DNA of 64,000 nt from Chimonanthus salicifolius (taxonomy: Eukaryota; Streptophyta; Magnoliopsida; Laurales; Calycanthaceae). Location of the stretch: the NCBI GenBank assembly GCA_013350335.1, contig CM023538.1, positions 55,038,769 through 55,102,768 of the forward strand, written 5' to 3'. Positions 54,333 through 64,000 of the stretch are shown here, piece after piece (position 1 is the first letter of the stretch; the number at the start of each line of letters is the position of its first letter). Below the pieces are notes generated by a model, which saw nothing but the letters and a program-made list of their open reading frames with translations, did no database searches and was not told the origin of the DNA. The translations under genes and the position numbers were made by a program.

Positions 54333-56724
54333 CTTTCCAAGCCCATTTCTTTCATGGCAATTTTTTGGTCCCCTTCACTGGCCTTTTGGATTTGAAGTTC
54401 ATTTAACCTTTCCAAAGCCAATTCTACCTCTGCTTGGATATCTAAATTGAGGTTTCCATTCAGTGTTTCACCCATGTCAAATGTTGTCTCTCTAATCACT
54501 CCTTCCTTCTCCCTAACAACATTCGCTGAAACAATGCCAAAACATGATTTATGATTCAAAAGAAGCAAAGTAAAGAAGGTTAAAGCACATGTAATGTAAT
54601 TCTATCAGTTAACCATGTGTTTAGCAACTTGTACATTCTACACAATTTAGAAATTATGAATAGAGAAGATTCAGGGGAAAATCTATTCAATTTAAATTCT
54701 TGTTGTTTTGTTATCTTTAGAGAATGAAAATATTAGTTCTTACTAGAGGATAAAATCTAGTAAAGTTTAGAGGAGAGATTTTTAAGTGAATATTTAGATT
54801 TAAGAGATAGAGACCCGCTTCTTATCTATTGTTTGTTAAATGCATAAATTACAATCGTTCTATTAGTTTAATCTGTTAGGTGGAGTAACCTAAGCCTTTT
54901 ATAAATCTCTAGATCTCCCTCTACACTTCTAACATGGAACTCGTTGGCAGCAGCTCCAACACTCACGTGGTGAGTGGGATCAACTTCAAGAGAGTCATTG
55001 AAAAGTGGAGTTAATAGGATTATGTTTGAGTCACTCAAGTTGGTAGGAAAACTTAATGAACATAACATTGATCTTTTAGGGATTCAAAATTTTAAAATTC
55101 ATAGTTGCCAAAAACATACCAAGAGTTTTTCGTTCCTATGAATGTGAGAAGAGAGAGGCTTTTGACTGTTGCCATTCATCTCTAAGAGGTTCATAGTCTA
55201 TTTTCACAAGGAAACAAATGTTTTAAAAAAAATTATATTCGACTTCTATTCATTTTTTTCAATAAATGGTAGAAATCAAAAGTATTTCCTTTGTTCTGCT
55301 GTTAGCTTTTCTAACTTTGAGGTCTCAGTTTTCTTTGAAGCAAACCCAAACTCTTTCTTCTTCTTTGTTAAACTTGTTCTCTGTATCCTTGTTCAAAACA
55401 GGTGGACGTAATAAGAACTCTGCTCTTAACCATAGTACATTGTTGGTTAATCGACTTGATACACGGGCAATTATGACAGCACATAACAAGTCTCTTTGGT
55501 CCTTCGATTTTCCAGTAAAGAAATGAGAAGATGAATAAGAAAGTTACCTGTTGAAACATGTAGAAGTAGTTGTAGTTTTACACATTTCTTGGCAGAGTCC
55601 AAAACATTTCGTGTCTACAAGCAACAGTCAGAAGTTCATTCAAAAGTTCATCATCAACTACTTGTCCATATTATACAGTCCATTTGTACCTTTCATCAAA
55701 CTTGGTTGTAGCAGCTGTGTTGACGACAATATTGGTTTCTTTGTATGACATCTCAAGTGTAGTAGGGTTATTTATTCCAAGGTTCTCATAAGAAATGTCT
55801 CCTGCTATGGGATGCACCTTCTCTGTGATGAATGAATGGAAACTCTTTCCATGAATCTCTCTCAAAACATTGAATAACTCCTTCTCCAATACCTAAGAAA
55901 AAGCACACAATCATCAATAGTTACTCTACCATGAATCAAAACTTCCATCTAAATCATAAAACACCGAAAACAATTCATATCAGGGATGCAAACGAGTTCC
56001 ACATTAGAAGTGAAGGGGGAGATCTAGAGATTTATAAGGACTTGCGTCACTTCACGTAATAGACTAGACTTTTGAGATGGATACTCAGGTCCTAATAAGT
56101 GATATTAGACCCAGATCTTAAGCTACCTCATGTGGACTCAGGAAGTTCCCCATATAGATGGGATGGGGCTGGCCTCGTTCGAGGGTGGGAATTGTTGGGG
56201 ATGTGAACGAGTTCCACATTAGAAATGTAAAGGGAGATCTAGAGATTTATAAGAACTTGGGTCACTCCGTCTAGCATGCTAGTCTTTTGGAGTAGATACC
56301 CTGTCTTAACAGCCAGCTAATTGGAAATGACAAATAAAAAAAATAAACTCATAAAACCCAGTTCAAGCTAGACAGAAAATGGCCTCCAAATTCAATTGAG
56401 GTAGACTTTGATTATTTCAATCTTCAAACTTAGGAAATTATTTTATCCTATACTTCATTTTGGAAGCGTTGTGCAGCAGTGGCGTCATCTGAAGCTCTCA
56501 TCAGAAGAAAGAGCTTCTTCACCTGAGGTTGAATCCTCAGTACTTCCTCCATGAAAACTGCATCCAAAGGCAAGAGACAAAGATTAGTGTACAAAAGAGA
56601 GAGAACTGAAATGGGTGAGGAAGAAGAGTGAAACCAGTTACCCTACCCTTTGCAGAAAGCCAGTAGAACCAGTGACTAAGATAGTCTTATGCTCTAGAGA
56701 TTCTACAATCCCACCTAAAGCCAT
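54333..56724 (-). pseudogene. Fatty acyl-CoA reductase pseudogene, copy B
   Basis: Minus-strand exons are 56724-56647, 56557-56454, 55892-55690, 55614-55548 and 54535-54333, with intact GT/AG borders. The protein is close to copy A (MALGGIVESLEHKTILVTGS; LRIQPQVKKLFLLMRASDD; EKELFNVLREIHGKSFHSF; FDMGETLNGNLNLDIQAE). Defects: a 1-nt loss near the end of exon 1 (CTGCAAAG where copy C has CTAGCAAAG), and a 34-nt deletion in exon 4 that joins ATG to TTTTGG and removes the residues corresponding to ALRTNTLGAKH. Later exons with the YxxxK site are absent downstream of 54333. Intron 2 is short (561 bp) and holds two direct copies of a GAGTTCCACATTAGAA repeat (55985, 56199). Confidence 0.88.
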
Positions 56725-57530
56725 CGACAACCAGTCTCAAGTAGCTAAAATAGCCCTAGCCCTACCCTTTTATAGCTTCCCAAGAGAAGTTTCTTGCCAC
56801 TTGTCATATGATTAGGTGAATGGATAGAAGAATTTATAAATAAGATAATTTAAAGGAAACTCTTTTGTTTAAATAGTTAGGTGAGGTGAGCTATAAATAA
56901 TTAATGGTTTATAAAAATAAAATTTTCAACATCTAAAGTTATAAGGCTAATGTGTTCTAATAAAGGCCAAAATTTTCCTAATAATTGTCCTTGCCATTTT
57001 TTACATATCTAATCCAAAGATTTGTAGTCCAATTAAATTTTTGACAAACAATTTTTCTGAGGTGACTTTCATAGTATTTGCTATAGACCTTGTGAATATT
57101 TATTCTAAACAAAAAAAAAATATTTGTTTACTGAATTGATTCCATGATCTTTTAATTTAAGAATAACTTCGTTCAAAATCCTGCCGAGTTGAATCAATTT
57201 GGACTGATTCATCCAAATTAATTCGAGTTTTTAAACAATAACAATAACTGTTGCAGCCCACTTACTCTCCAAATGAAACACATCCTTTATATCTACATAA
57301 ATACTAAATTTATTTTAAAAGAACTATCTATTCAATTTAAAAGCTAGAAATTAGATAACTTTTATTGTCAAATTTCTTGATCTTATATCAAATGAATTCA
57401 AAAATTTGTTTTGAAATGAGTTTTGACACTTAAGAATTTTGAAATTATCCTCTATTGGTTTGCTAAGTAGATCTCAATCATAGCATGAGTGGTGCCTGTT
57501 CCATGAGCACTGTCTCTTTCTTCTACTCAT

Positions 57531-58160
57531 CTGAGTTTTATCTTTCTCATATTCTTCATGTTCCCCATTTACAAAAGAATCTCTTATTAGTTACTCAATT
57601 CATTAAAGATAATTCTTTTAGCTTTACATTCTTTTCAAAAAGTTTTATTATTCGTGAGGTGGGTGGATTTAAGAGGGCAGAACCCCTCTTCCAAGCAAGA
57701 GGCCTTTAGGGTTTAAAAGTAAGTCGGGCCCAAACGCAAAACTATGCAGGTCATGTAGGCCCAAAGCAGACAATATTGTGTTGAAAAAGTCAGACTATCA
57801 CAACTAGGCTGTTGTTAAATGGGTTCCCAGGTATCTCTGAAGCACTTCCAAGTTGTGTTTATATTTTAGAAGTGGTAAACCTTTGTTGGAAAGCTCCACA
57901 AATGCAAACATGACAGAAGACATTGATTCTAGAAAGTCCACATCATGTTATTTGTTGCCTTTTTCAGGGGGAGCTGTATCTTGGCAGTCAATGTTTTAGG
58001 AATGTGATTCCTTATCTACTAAAGTTGAAGTAGCTAAGGGATGCAAGGTAATGCTGTTGATGAAGAGATTCCTACATGATTAAAGCAAGAGAGTTATGTT
58101 CTCTTGTTTGACAATCAAATTGCCATTCATTTGAGTAAGAATGTCAAGTCCTAGTCTTGC
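57531..58160 (+). pseudogene. Ty1/copia polyprotein fragments, internally deleted
   Basis: 57535-57665 encodes SHILHVPHLQKNLLLVTQFI and KDNSFSFTFF, the conserved segment before the copia integrase. From about 57870 the frame reads FGSGKPLL...NANMTEDIDSRKSTS, then GGAVSWQSMF, KVEVAKGCK and YVLLFDNQIAIHLSKN, the copia RNase H region. A stop (TAG after WQSMF) and a frameshift before the last block break it. The integrase and most of the reverse transcriptase are missing. It lies between FAR copies B and C. Confidence 0.75.
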
Positions 58161-58493
58161 AGAGAATGCAGAAGACGGAGAAACAGTTGGGTAGTTGGCT
58201 ACAGCCTACTGATATCTGTGAATAGAAGAGATGAAATGCTAAGGAGGCTTAATTAATTATTTAATTAATTATATATAGCGATGCAGGTTAGGAGTGGTTG
58301 GGAGACAGCCCTTATTCCTGTCGGCAGCGTTGAATCCTGAGGTAGTTGGGGATCTTTAAGTCTATTTTCTGTGCAGTGTGGACCATCCAACAGCTAGACA
58401 AATATAGTGGCAGAGGAACTAACTTTCACGTGTATAAGAAAAGATTCTAAAAATATTTCAATTAATTTCTTTTTCCTAATTTTAATAGGTAGA

Positions 58494-60487
58494 TGTAGTT
58501 TTACACATTTCTTGGCAAAGTCCAAAACATGCTTAGCTCCCAAGGTATTGGTACGCAAAGCCATTTCGTATCTACAAGCAACACTCAGAAGTTCATTGAA
58601 CAGTTCATCATCAACTACTTGTCCATATTATACAGTCCATTTGTACCTTTTATCAAACTTGGTTGTAGCAGCTGTGTTGACGACAATATTGGTTTCTTTG
58701 CATAACATCTCAATTGTAGTAGGGTTATTTATTCCAAGGTTCTCATTAGAAATGTCTCCTGCTATTGGATGCACTTTCTCTGAGATGAATGAATGGAAAC
58801 TCTTTTCATGAATCTCTCTCAAAACATTGAATAACTCTTTCCCCAACACCTAAGAAAAAAAGCAAACAATCATCAATAATTATTGTACCATTAATCAACA
58901 CTTCTATCTAAATCATTAAAAACTGAAAACAATTCATGTCAGTATTTGATCAAGGAGGATCTTCACGCATGCAGTACTGAAGACTGTGGAAAAAGGCCTG
59001 AGAAACTCATTCATTCAACTGAATAGAGGACAGATGACTGTATGTAAACAGAATAAGTCTCTGTTAGGTTCAGCTGATCCATCAGTTGACTAAACTCACG
59101 ACTGATGATTGTGCGGAATAGGGAGAAAGGTTTGAAAAGGTCACTGATAGGTTCAGTTGACCCATCAGTCAACTTAACCAATTACTGATAACTGCGTGTA
59201 AATCATAGGAAGTCTCTGATAGGTTCAGTCGCCTGAACCATTGACTGAGTACTGTATGAATATCAGAGAAAAATCTATTTAAGGTTCAGTCGACCCATTA
59301 GTCGTCTGAACAGGAGTCAGTCGAGCATTCAGTTGACTGACTGATTGACTAACACGTGTAAAGTGTCAGTTTCTGGTAGTTCTTGCTAGTTTTTTTTTTT
59401 ACTTTTCATGTAAATGGACGGTTCCTAGTAGTTGGAAACGTTGGAGAGTTACTTTACTTGTGACTTTTTTAGGAAAGAAGAATGATAAAAAAATCAAAGA
59501 AGAAAGTTCTTTCATGATCTCTTTTTTATGCGGGCATCTGTAGACGTAATCAAAATTTTAATTTTGACTCAGGTAGGTATGTTAGCAATTTACCAAGTTT
59601 AGTGCCCCAGTTGAGAGATGAAAATTTTATTTTTGATCCGAGCCCAAAACAAGAAGCCCAACGCTAGTGTGAAGTCCAAGCATAGGGTGCGAAGCAGCTC
59701 CAATCGGTTCAAAGCGGTGTCTTATCCTACCCAGTCTGCATCACTCTCCCTCTCCTGAATTGAAACCCAAGAAGAAGCAAAAGACAGTATTGAACACTCA
59801 CGAGACAGTATTGAAACTCGTCCCCATGGCTAGAACTGCATATACTCCTCTAGACTCAAAGACGCAAGAACAACTCTTCCACTTTGTAAATATCAAACTA
59901 GTCCACTCCTTTCCACCACCATAAGGTAAACTAACTCACCGTGCAAGTTTTGACATTTTTCAACTAATTTTTGCCGGTTGAATTAATAATGCACCCGAAA
60001 AAGCCGAAAAGAAAGAAATTTAAGACAGATGCTCACAGCCACAAAGGATAGAGGATCAACAAAGATATGCCTTTCAGCGCTGAAATAATTTGTTTATTTT
60101 AAATTATTTCTAATTCGAATTTTTAGTTCTTTAAAAAATTGTGACGTGAACTTAAGGTAGATTTTGATTATTTCAATCTTCAAATATGACTAAAGAACTT
60201 AAGAAATTATTCTATCCTATACTTCATTTTGGAAGCGTTGTGCAACAGTGGCATCATCTGCAGCTCTCAGCAGTAGAAAAAGCTTCCTTCACCTGAGGCT
60301 GAATCCTCACTACTTTCTCCACGAAAACTGCAAGAGACAAATATTAGTAATAATATAAAAGAGAGAGAAAACTGAAATGGGTGACGAAGAAGAGTGAAAC
60401 AAGTAGCCCTACCCTTTGCTAGAAAGCCAGTAGAACCGATGACTAAGTCTTATGTTCTAGAGATTCAACAATCCCACCTAAAGCCAT
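58494..60487 (-). pseudogene. Fatty acyl-CoA reductase pseudogene, copy C
   Basis: Minus-strand exons are 60487-60413, 60327-60223, 58849-58647 and 58571-58494 (truncated). Relative to copies A and B, exon 1 lacks 4 nt (CATAAGACTTAGTCATC), giving an early stop. Exon 2 has one extra base (GTGAAGGAAGC), shifting the frame. Exon 3 is intact (GKELFNVLREIHEKSFHSF). Exon 4 keeps the LGAKHVLD region that copy B lost, but homology ends after GTAAAACTACA at 58494. Intron 2 (58850-60222) is colinear with that of copy A, including its TCGACTGA repeat array, so C is closer to A in structure. Confidence 0.86.
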
Positions 60488-60874
60488 TGACAAGTAGTCT
60501 CCAGTAACTCAGGACGTAAATGGAAGAACAAGTTCTTGAAGATAGACAGTTGATGGTCGAAGCCTGGTGCAATGTATTTTATAGCTGCCCAAGAGAACGT
60601 CAACCATTAATTCAGTGAAGGAGATAACCTAAATTGTGGTGGGGACCAAGAACCGAACTTTACTGTTGGAATTAATGGCTTTTGTCTATTCACAACGATA
60701 GGTCTGTCACAGCAATAATGGATTCCTCCATGCAACCAATATAAGAATAGTAAATTAATTCATACGTTGCTGCCGAGACTAACGCGGTAAATTTGTGGTC
60801 AGTAGCTGGCCTAAGTTCAAAATATCAACAAAGTCAAAAAGCTTGTTTCACTTTCAAAGGTCTTGACTTCTATT

Positions 60875-62218
60875 CAAGCATAGGCCTAACTCGGCCTAAC
60901 TATAAGGCAAGTTAGGTCTGGGCCTTAGGCCCCTATTTAAAAGGGCTTCACTCCTATTTTGATTGCATGGTGGACTGAATGGGATTGAGAGATAGAGCAT
61001 GTGGAAAATTGAATAAGACTAAGCATGTTCAAGTCCAGTCTAACTATAAGGCAAGTTACGCATGGGTCTTAAGCTCCCATTTAAAAGGGCCTCACTCCCA
61101 TTTTGATTGCACGGTGGATTGAATAGGATTGAGAGACAGAGCATGTAGAAAAGGGACAAGACTAAACATGTTTAGGTCCAGCCTAAATATAAGGTAAGTT
61201 AGGCCTGAGCCTTAGGCCCCCATTTAAAAAGGGCCCCACTCCTATTTTGATTGCATGGTGGACTGAATGAGATTGAAAGACAGAGCATGTGGAAAAGGGG
61301 ACAAGACTAAGCATGTTCAAGTCCAGTCTAACTATAAGCAAATTAGGCCTGGGCCTTAGGCCCCCATTTGAAAAAGGCCCCACTCCTATTTTGATTGCAT
61401 GGTAGAGTGGATGGGATTGAGAGACAGAGCATGTGGAAAAATGGACATGTCTAAGCCTGTTTGACTTAGATGAAAAATGGTAAAACCATTTGCAATAGGA
61501 GGAAATGCAAAGTATTCAATTTTTGAGGGATTTGTCAAGAGTTTTTTTCTTTTTTGAATTATGATAAGATATTTGGTAATAAATACACTACAATTTAAAT
61601 GAGGCTAGTTTTAGTAGAGGTATTCATCGAGAGTTAGAAAATACTCAACCATTCAACTAAAGATCTCCAATTTTGATTATAGACCTAAAGGATCTTTCAT
61701 CTAATAAGTAGATCAAATATTTCGAAAATTACATATGTTGGCAAAGAGATATAAGGGCTAAAAAGCTAGAAAAATTCAAGTACTCAAGAGTCAGGAGGGG
61801 CCTCTTCTGTTTATAAAATAAGCAATTGATTAAAATACTTTAGGTGAGGGGAATATATTTCAAGGGATTCTCCTAGCCATTTCTGGTATTGTTCGCCTTT
61901 TCTGTGGACGTTGATTTGTGAATTTGTAGGGATGTTCTATTGTTCTTTAACCTTTCAATTTAATTCATTTTAATTTTTCATTCATTTAAAGACTAAATGA
62001 ATTAACCATATTTGCAATTATATTTTAGCAAAACATGAATATAAAAATTTAATTAGTAATTTTACAACTCAAAAAGTAAGAAAAATAGATTTTATATAAT
62101 TTTATTATTATATATAATTAAAATTTTAATTAATTATTACTTATAATAATATATTTAATACCGAGAATGCCCCATTTAGATTTTTCGCCTTAGGCCTCAA
62201 CATGTCGAGCCAGCCCTG
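60875..62218. mobile_element. Possible non-autonomous hAT element with four tandem repeats
   Basis: The right end GTCGAGCCAGCCCTG is followed by GTTCTATT (62219-62226). The left edge CAAGCATAGGCC is preceded by CTTCTATT (60867-60874), 7 of 8 identical. The right end reads CAGGGCTGGCTCGAC on the minus strand, a hAT-like terminus; the left end is degenerate. The interior holds the ~144-bp tandem repeats and an AT-rich remainder. Confidence 0.4.
60890..61445 (+). repeat. Four tandem copies of a ~144-bp unit
   Basis: AACTATAAGGCAAGTTAGG-like starts lie near 60897, 61041, 61184 and 61329. Each continues GGGCCTTAGGCCCC, CATTTAAAAGGGC, TCCTATTTTGATTGCATGG and GGATTGAGAGACAGAGCATG. A 66-codon ORF on the minus strand across copies 3 and 4 is a by-product. 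Confidence 0.85.
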
Positions 62219-62641
62219 GTTCTATTCACGCTGAAATTTCTCTAGATTACTTTTTATAAAATTACTTTTCATCACTTGAACTCGATATATGTATGTGTGC
62301 ACATATCCCAAGAGATTAATCAGGTAAATTTCTACAGACAAACGCGTCAACACCTTTCACCATAAAAAAAAAAAATATGAACAAAATTTGATATTTTCTG
62401 CCTAGACTAGGTTATTTCTGTTGAAATTAATGCATAAAATGACTAAGCCTACATTGATTTGGTCTCATGTGTGAGTTATAGTTTGTTTTATGAGTCATCC
62501 CACTACCCCATCATTTAAGGGTATGAGTTGTTAGTCTCATTAATGTTGATTAGGTATCCCACCAATAAGGATTAGGTGTGCTACTCTTCTAATGAATGTT
62601 CTTGACATGTGTAGTACATAGATAACTGATGTAGCAATCAC

Positions 62642-63600
62642 TTGATAGGGGATATTGAAGCCTTCATCAATTTGGACCGATCCGTGACCAACAAAGAGAA
62701 AATGGGAGATGGAAATGTACGTGAGGCAGAAGGCAAAGGTATTATAAAAACAAATTCTTGTGAAATTAGCACCATAAAGAATGTCTTATATGTGCCTGAT
62801 TTGGACACAAGTTTGTTTAGTGTTGGACAATTTATGCTAGATGGGTACTCCCTTGTATTTGAGGGCTCTAAGTGCTTGGTGTTTAATGATAAGACTAAAA
62901 AAGATTGATTGATTGAAATTCCCATGGCCAAAAATAAGACTTTTCCTCTTAGACTTGATCATGGTGAGAAACATGCATTGAAAGTGTCTTTAATGGATGA
63001 TAATTGGCTATGGCATCATAGATTTGGCCATTTGAACTTGAAGAGCTTGTCATTTTTGTCCAAAAAACAATATAGTTAATGGTTTACCTTCCATTAAATC
63101 AAATGACGACATATGTGAATGTTGCATAAAAGGAAAACGTCATAGAGATCCATTGCCAAAGAAGTGTGCACCAAGGACCTCAAAACCAATTGAGTTGGTG
63201 CCTGATTTGTGTGGTCCAATGCGAACCTTGTCATTTAACGGTGACAAATATCTTGTTGTGTTTGTGGATGATTTCAGTAGGATGACTTGGATATATTTTG
63301 TTAAAAAGAAATTTGATGAGCTGCATATTTTTCAAAAAGTCAAAGCATATGTTGAGAAGCAAAGTGGGTATGCAATGAAAACAATACGTATCGATAGAGG
63401 TGGAGAATTTACATCAAAAGAATTTACTGACTTTTGTGAAAAAAAAAAGTATTTGCAAGCAATTAACAACAAGCTACACACCTCAACAAAATGGTAGGAA
63501 TAGAAGTTTGGGGGAAATGGCCAAAAGTATGCTTAAGGTAAAAAAAATTGTCATGCTCAATGCATATCAGCCCTCCAAGTGTCACTTGCTTTATTTAAAT
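62642..63600 (+). pseudogene. Ty1/copia polyprotein fragment (GAG-pre-integrase and integrase core)
   Basis: 62642-62905 reads through IKNVLYVPDLDTSLFSVGQF and DGYSLVFEGSKCLVF, the end of the protease/pre-integrase region. After a stop (TGA near 62906) the frame resumes with DDNWLWHHRFGHLNLKSLSF (GAG-pre-integrase). A shift near 63065 leads to ICECCIKGKRHRDPLPKK. The integrase core follows at 63153-63450: PDLCGP, FVDDFSRMTWIYFV and IDRGGEFTSKEFTDFC. A second frameshift at the A run near 63440-63455 moves YTPQQNGRNRSLGEMAKSML to another frame. Reverse transcriptase and RNase H are absent. The element is dead. Confidence 0.85.
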
Positions 63601-64000
63601 TTTTAAATCCAAGCCATTCACTCTACCTCCTTTCATCTATAAATATTATTCCTCTCCCATTGAGAAAATTGAACCTGGGCTTTGGATTTTTGATGCCTTG
63701 AGATTTGGAGAAGAATTTTGGGTTCAGATTAGTATTTTTATTTATTTTATTTTCCATTGTTATTTTGCAATTAGTTCTTCAAGTTTAATTCCATGTTCGT
63801 GTAATTTAGTTCAATTAATAAGTTCTTAATGTCCTTTTATCTTTATTTTCTTAAATTCAATATTAATGTGTGATTAATTTCAATAATAAATTCAAAAATT
63901 TCACAAGTCTTCTTGTTTTGATTTTTCTTAAAACCAAAGTTCCAATACATTGTAATTCTTAATTCTAATTTTTATTAATAATTAAAAGGCAGAAAAACCC
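63601..64000 (+). other. LTR-like or intergenic sequence at the window end
   Basis: CTATAAATATTATTCC near 63638 could be a TATA box, followed by a leader-like GAGAAAATTGAACCTGGG and TTTTATTT-rich DNA, as in plant LTR U3-R regions. No ends or coding sequence seen. Confidence 0.3.

Larger units (their letters stand above)
47312..57540. repeat. Inverted duplication containing FAR copies A and B
   Basis: The + strand from 47312 to 52404 matches the minus strand from about 57540 down to 54311. The match covers upstream sequence, exons 1-5 and introns, apart from an insertion in A (48341-49569) and a long A-specific intron 2. The arms are separated by about 1.9 kb (52405-54310) holding a hairpin element, AT-rich DNA and a TATCGG-type hAT remnant. 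Arms are diverged, so the duplication is not recent. Confidence 0.85.

Overview
This is nuclear DNA of a flowering plant: AT-rich, low gene density, genes with long introns, and most of the space filled by transposable elements. The species cannot be named from sequence alone. Two host genes look intact and both lie on the minus strand. (1) An HDA6-type RPD3/class I histone deacetylase (start codon at 15029, coding to at least 5107) is spread over about 10 kb with introns of 3.4 and 4.5 kb. (2) A secreted class III peroxidase of the PRX72 (lignin-associated) type has four exons (31044 to 26595).

Region by region: 1-454 is the edge of an LTR on the minus strand. 455-4700 is intergenic with degenerate LTR-like and SINE-like sequence. 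4.7-15.0 kb is HDA6, whose third intron holds a solo LTR with a perfect 5-bp target duplication (5520-6393) and a TGTGGGAC-type repeat cluster. A 414-bp hAT-like MITE (15175-15588) sits 146 bp upstream of the HDA6 ATG. 17685-24891 is a complete 7.2-kb hAT transposon with a perfect 8-bp target duplication, subterminal arrays of TATCGGCCGATA palindromes, a ~159-bp tandem array and a BED/DUF659/hAT-dimerisation transposase carrying three in-frame stop codons. 26.6-31.0 kb is the peroxidase, each intron of which contains the same GGGTCGGGT-rich repeat type. 31-47 kb is intergenic with a 265-bp MITE of the resident hAT family (38456-38720) and a 1.26-kb Mutator-like foldback element built of nested palindromes (39565-40821).

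A 100-N gap lies at 47212-47311. From 47.3 to 60.6 kb there are three broken copies of a fatty acyl-CoA reductase (FAR) gene. Copy A (+) and copy B (-) form a large inverted duplication whose centre contains a 631-bp hairpin, and copy C (-) is a third truncated copy. Copia retrotransposon fragments lie between B and C and at 62.6-63.6 kb, and a possible non-autonomous hAT element with four ~144-bp tandem repeats lies at 60875-62218.

There is no operon-like logic. The window reads as two functional genes embedded in transposon strata, with one gene family (FAR) that has been duplicated, inverted and disabled. No CRISPR, rRNA or functional tRNA gene was seen.
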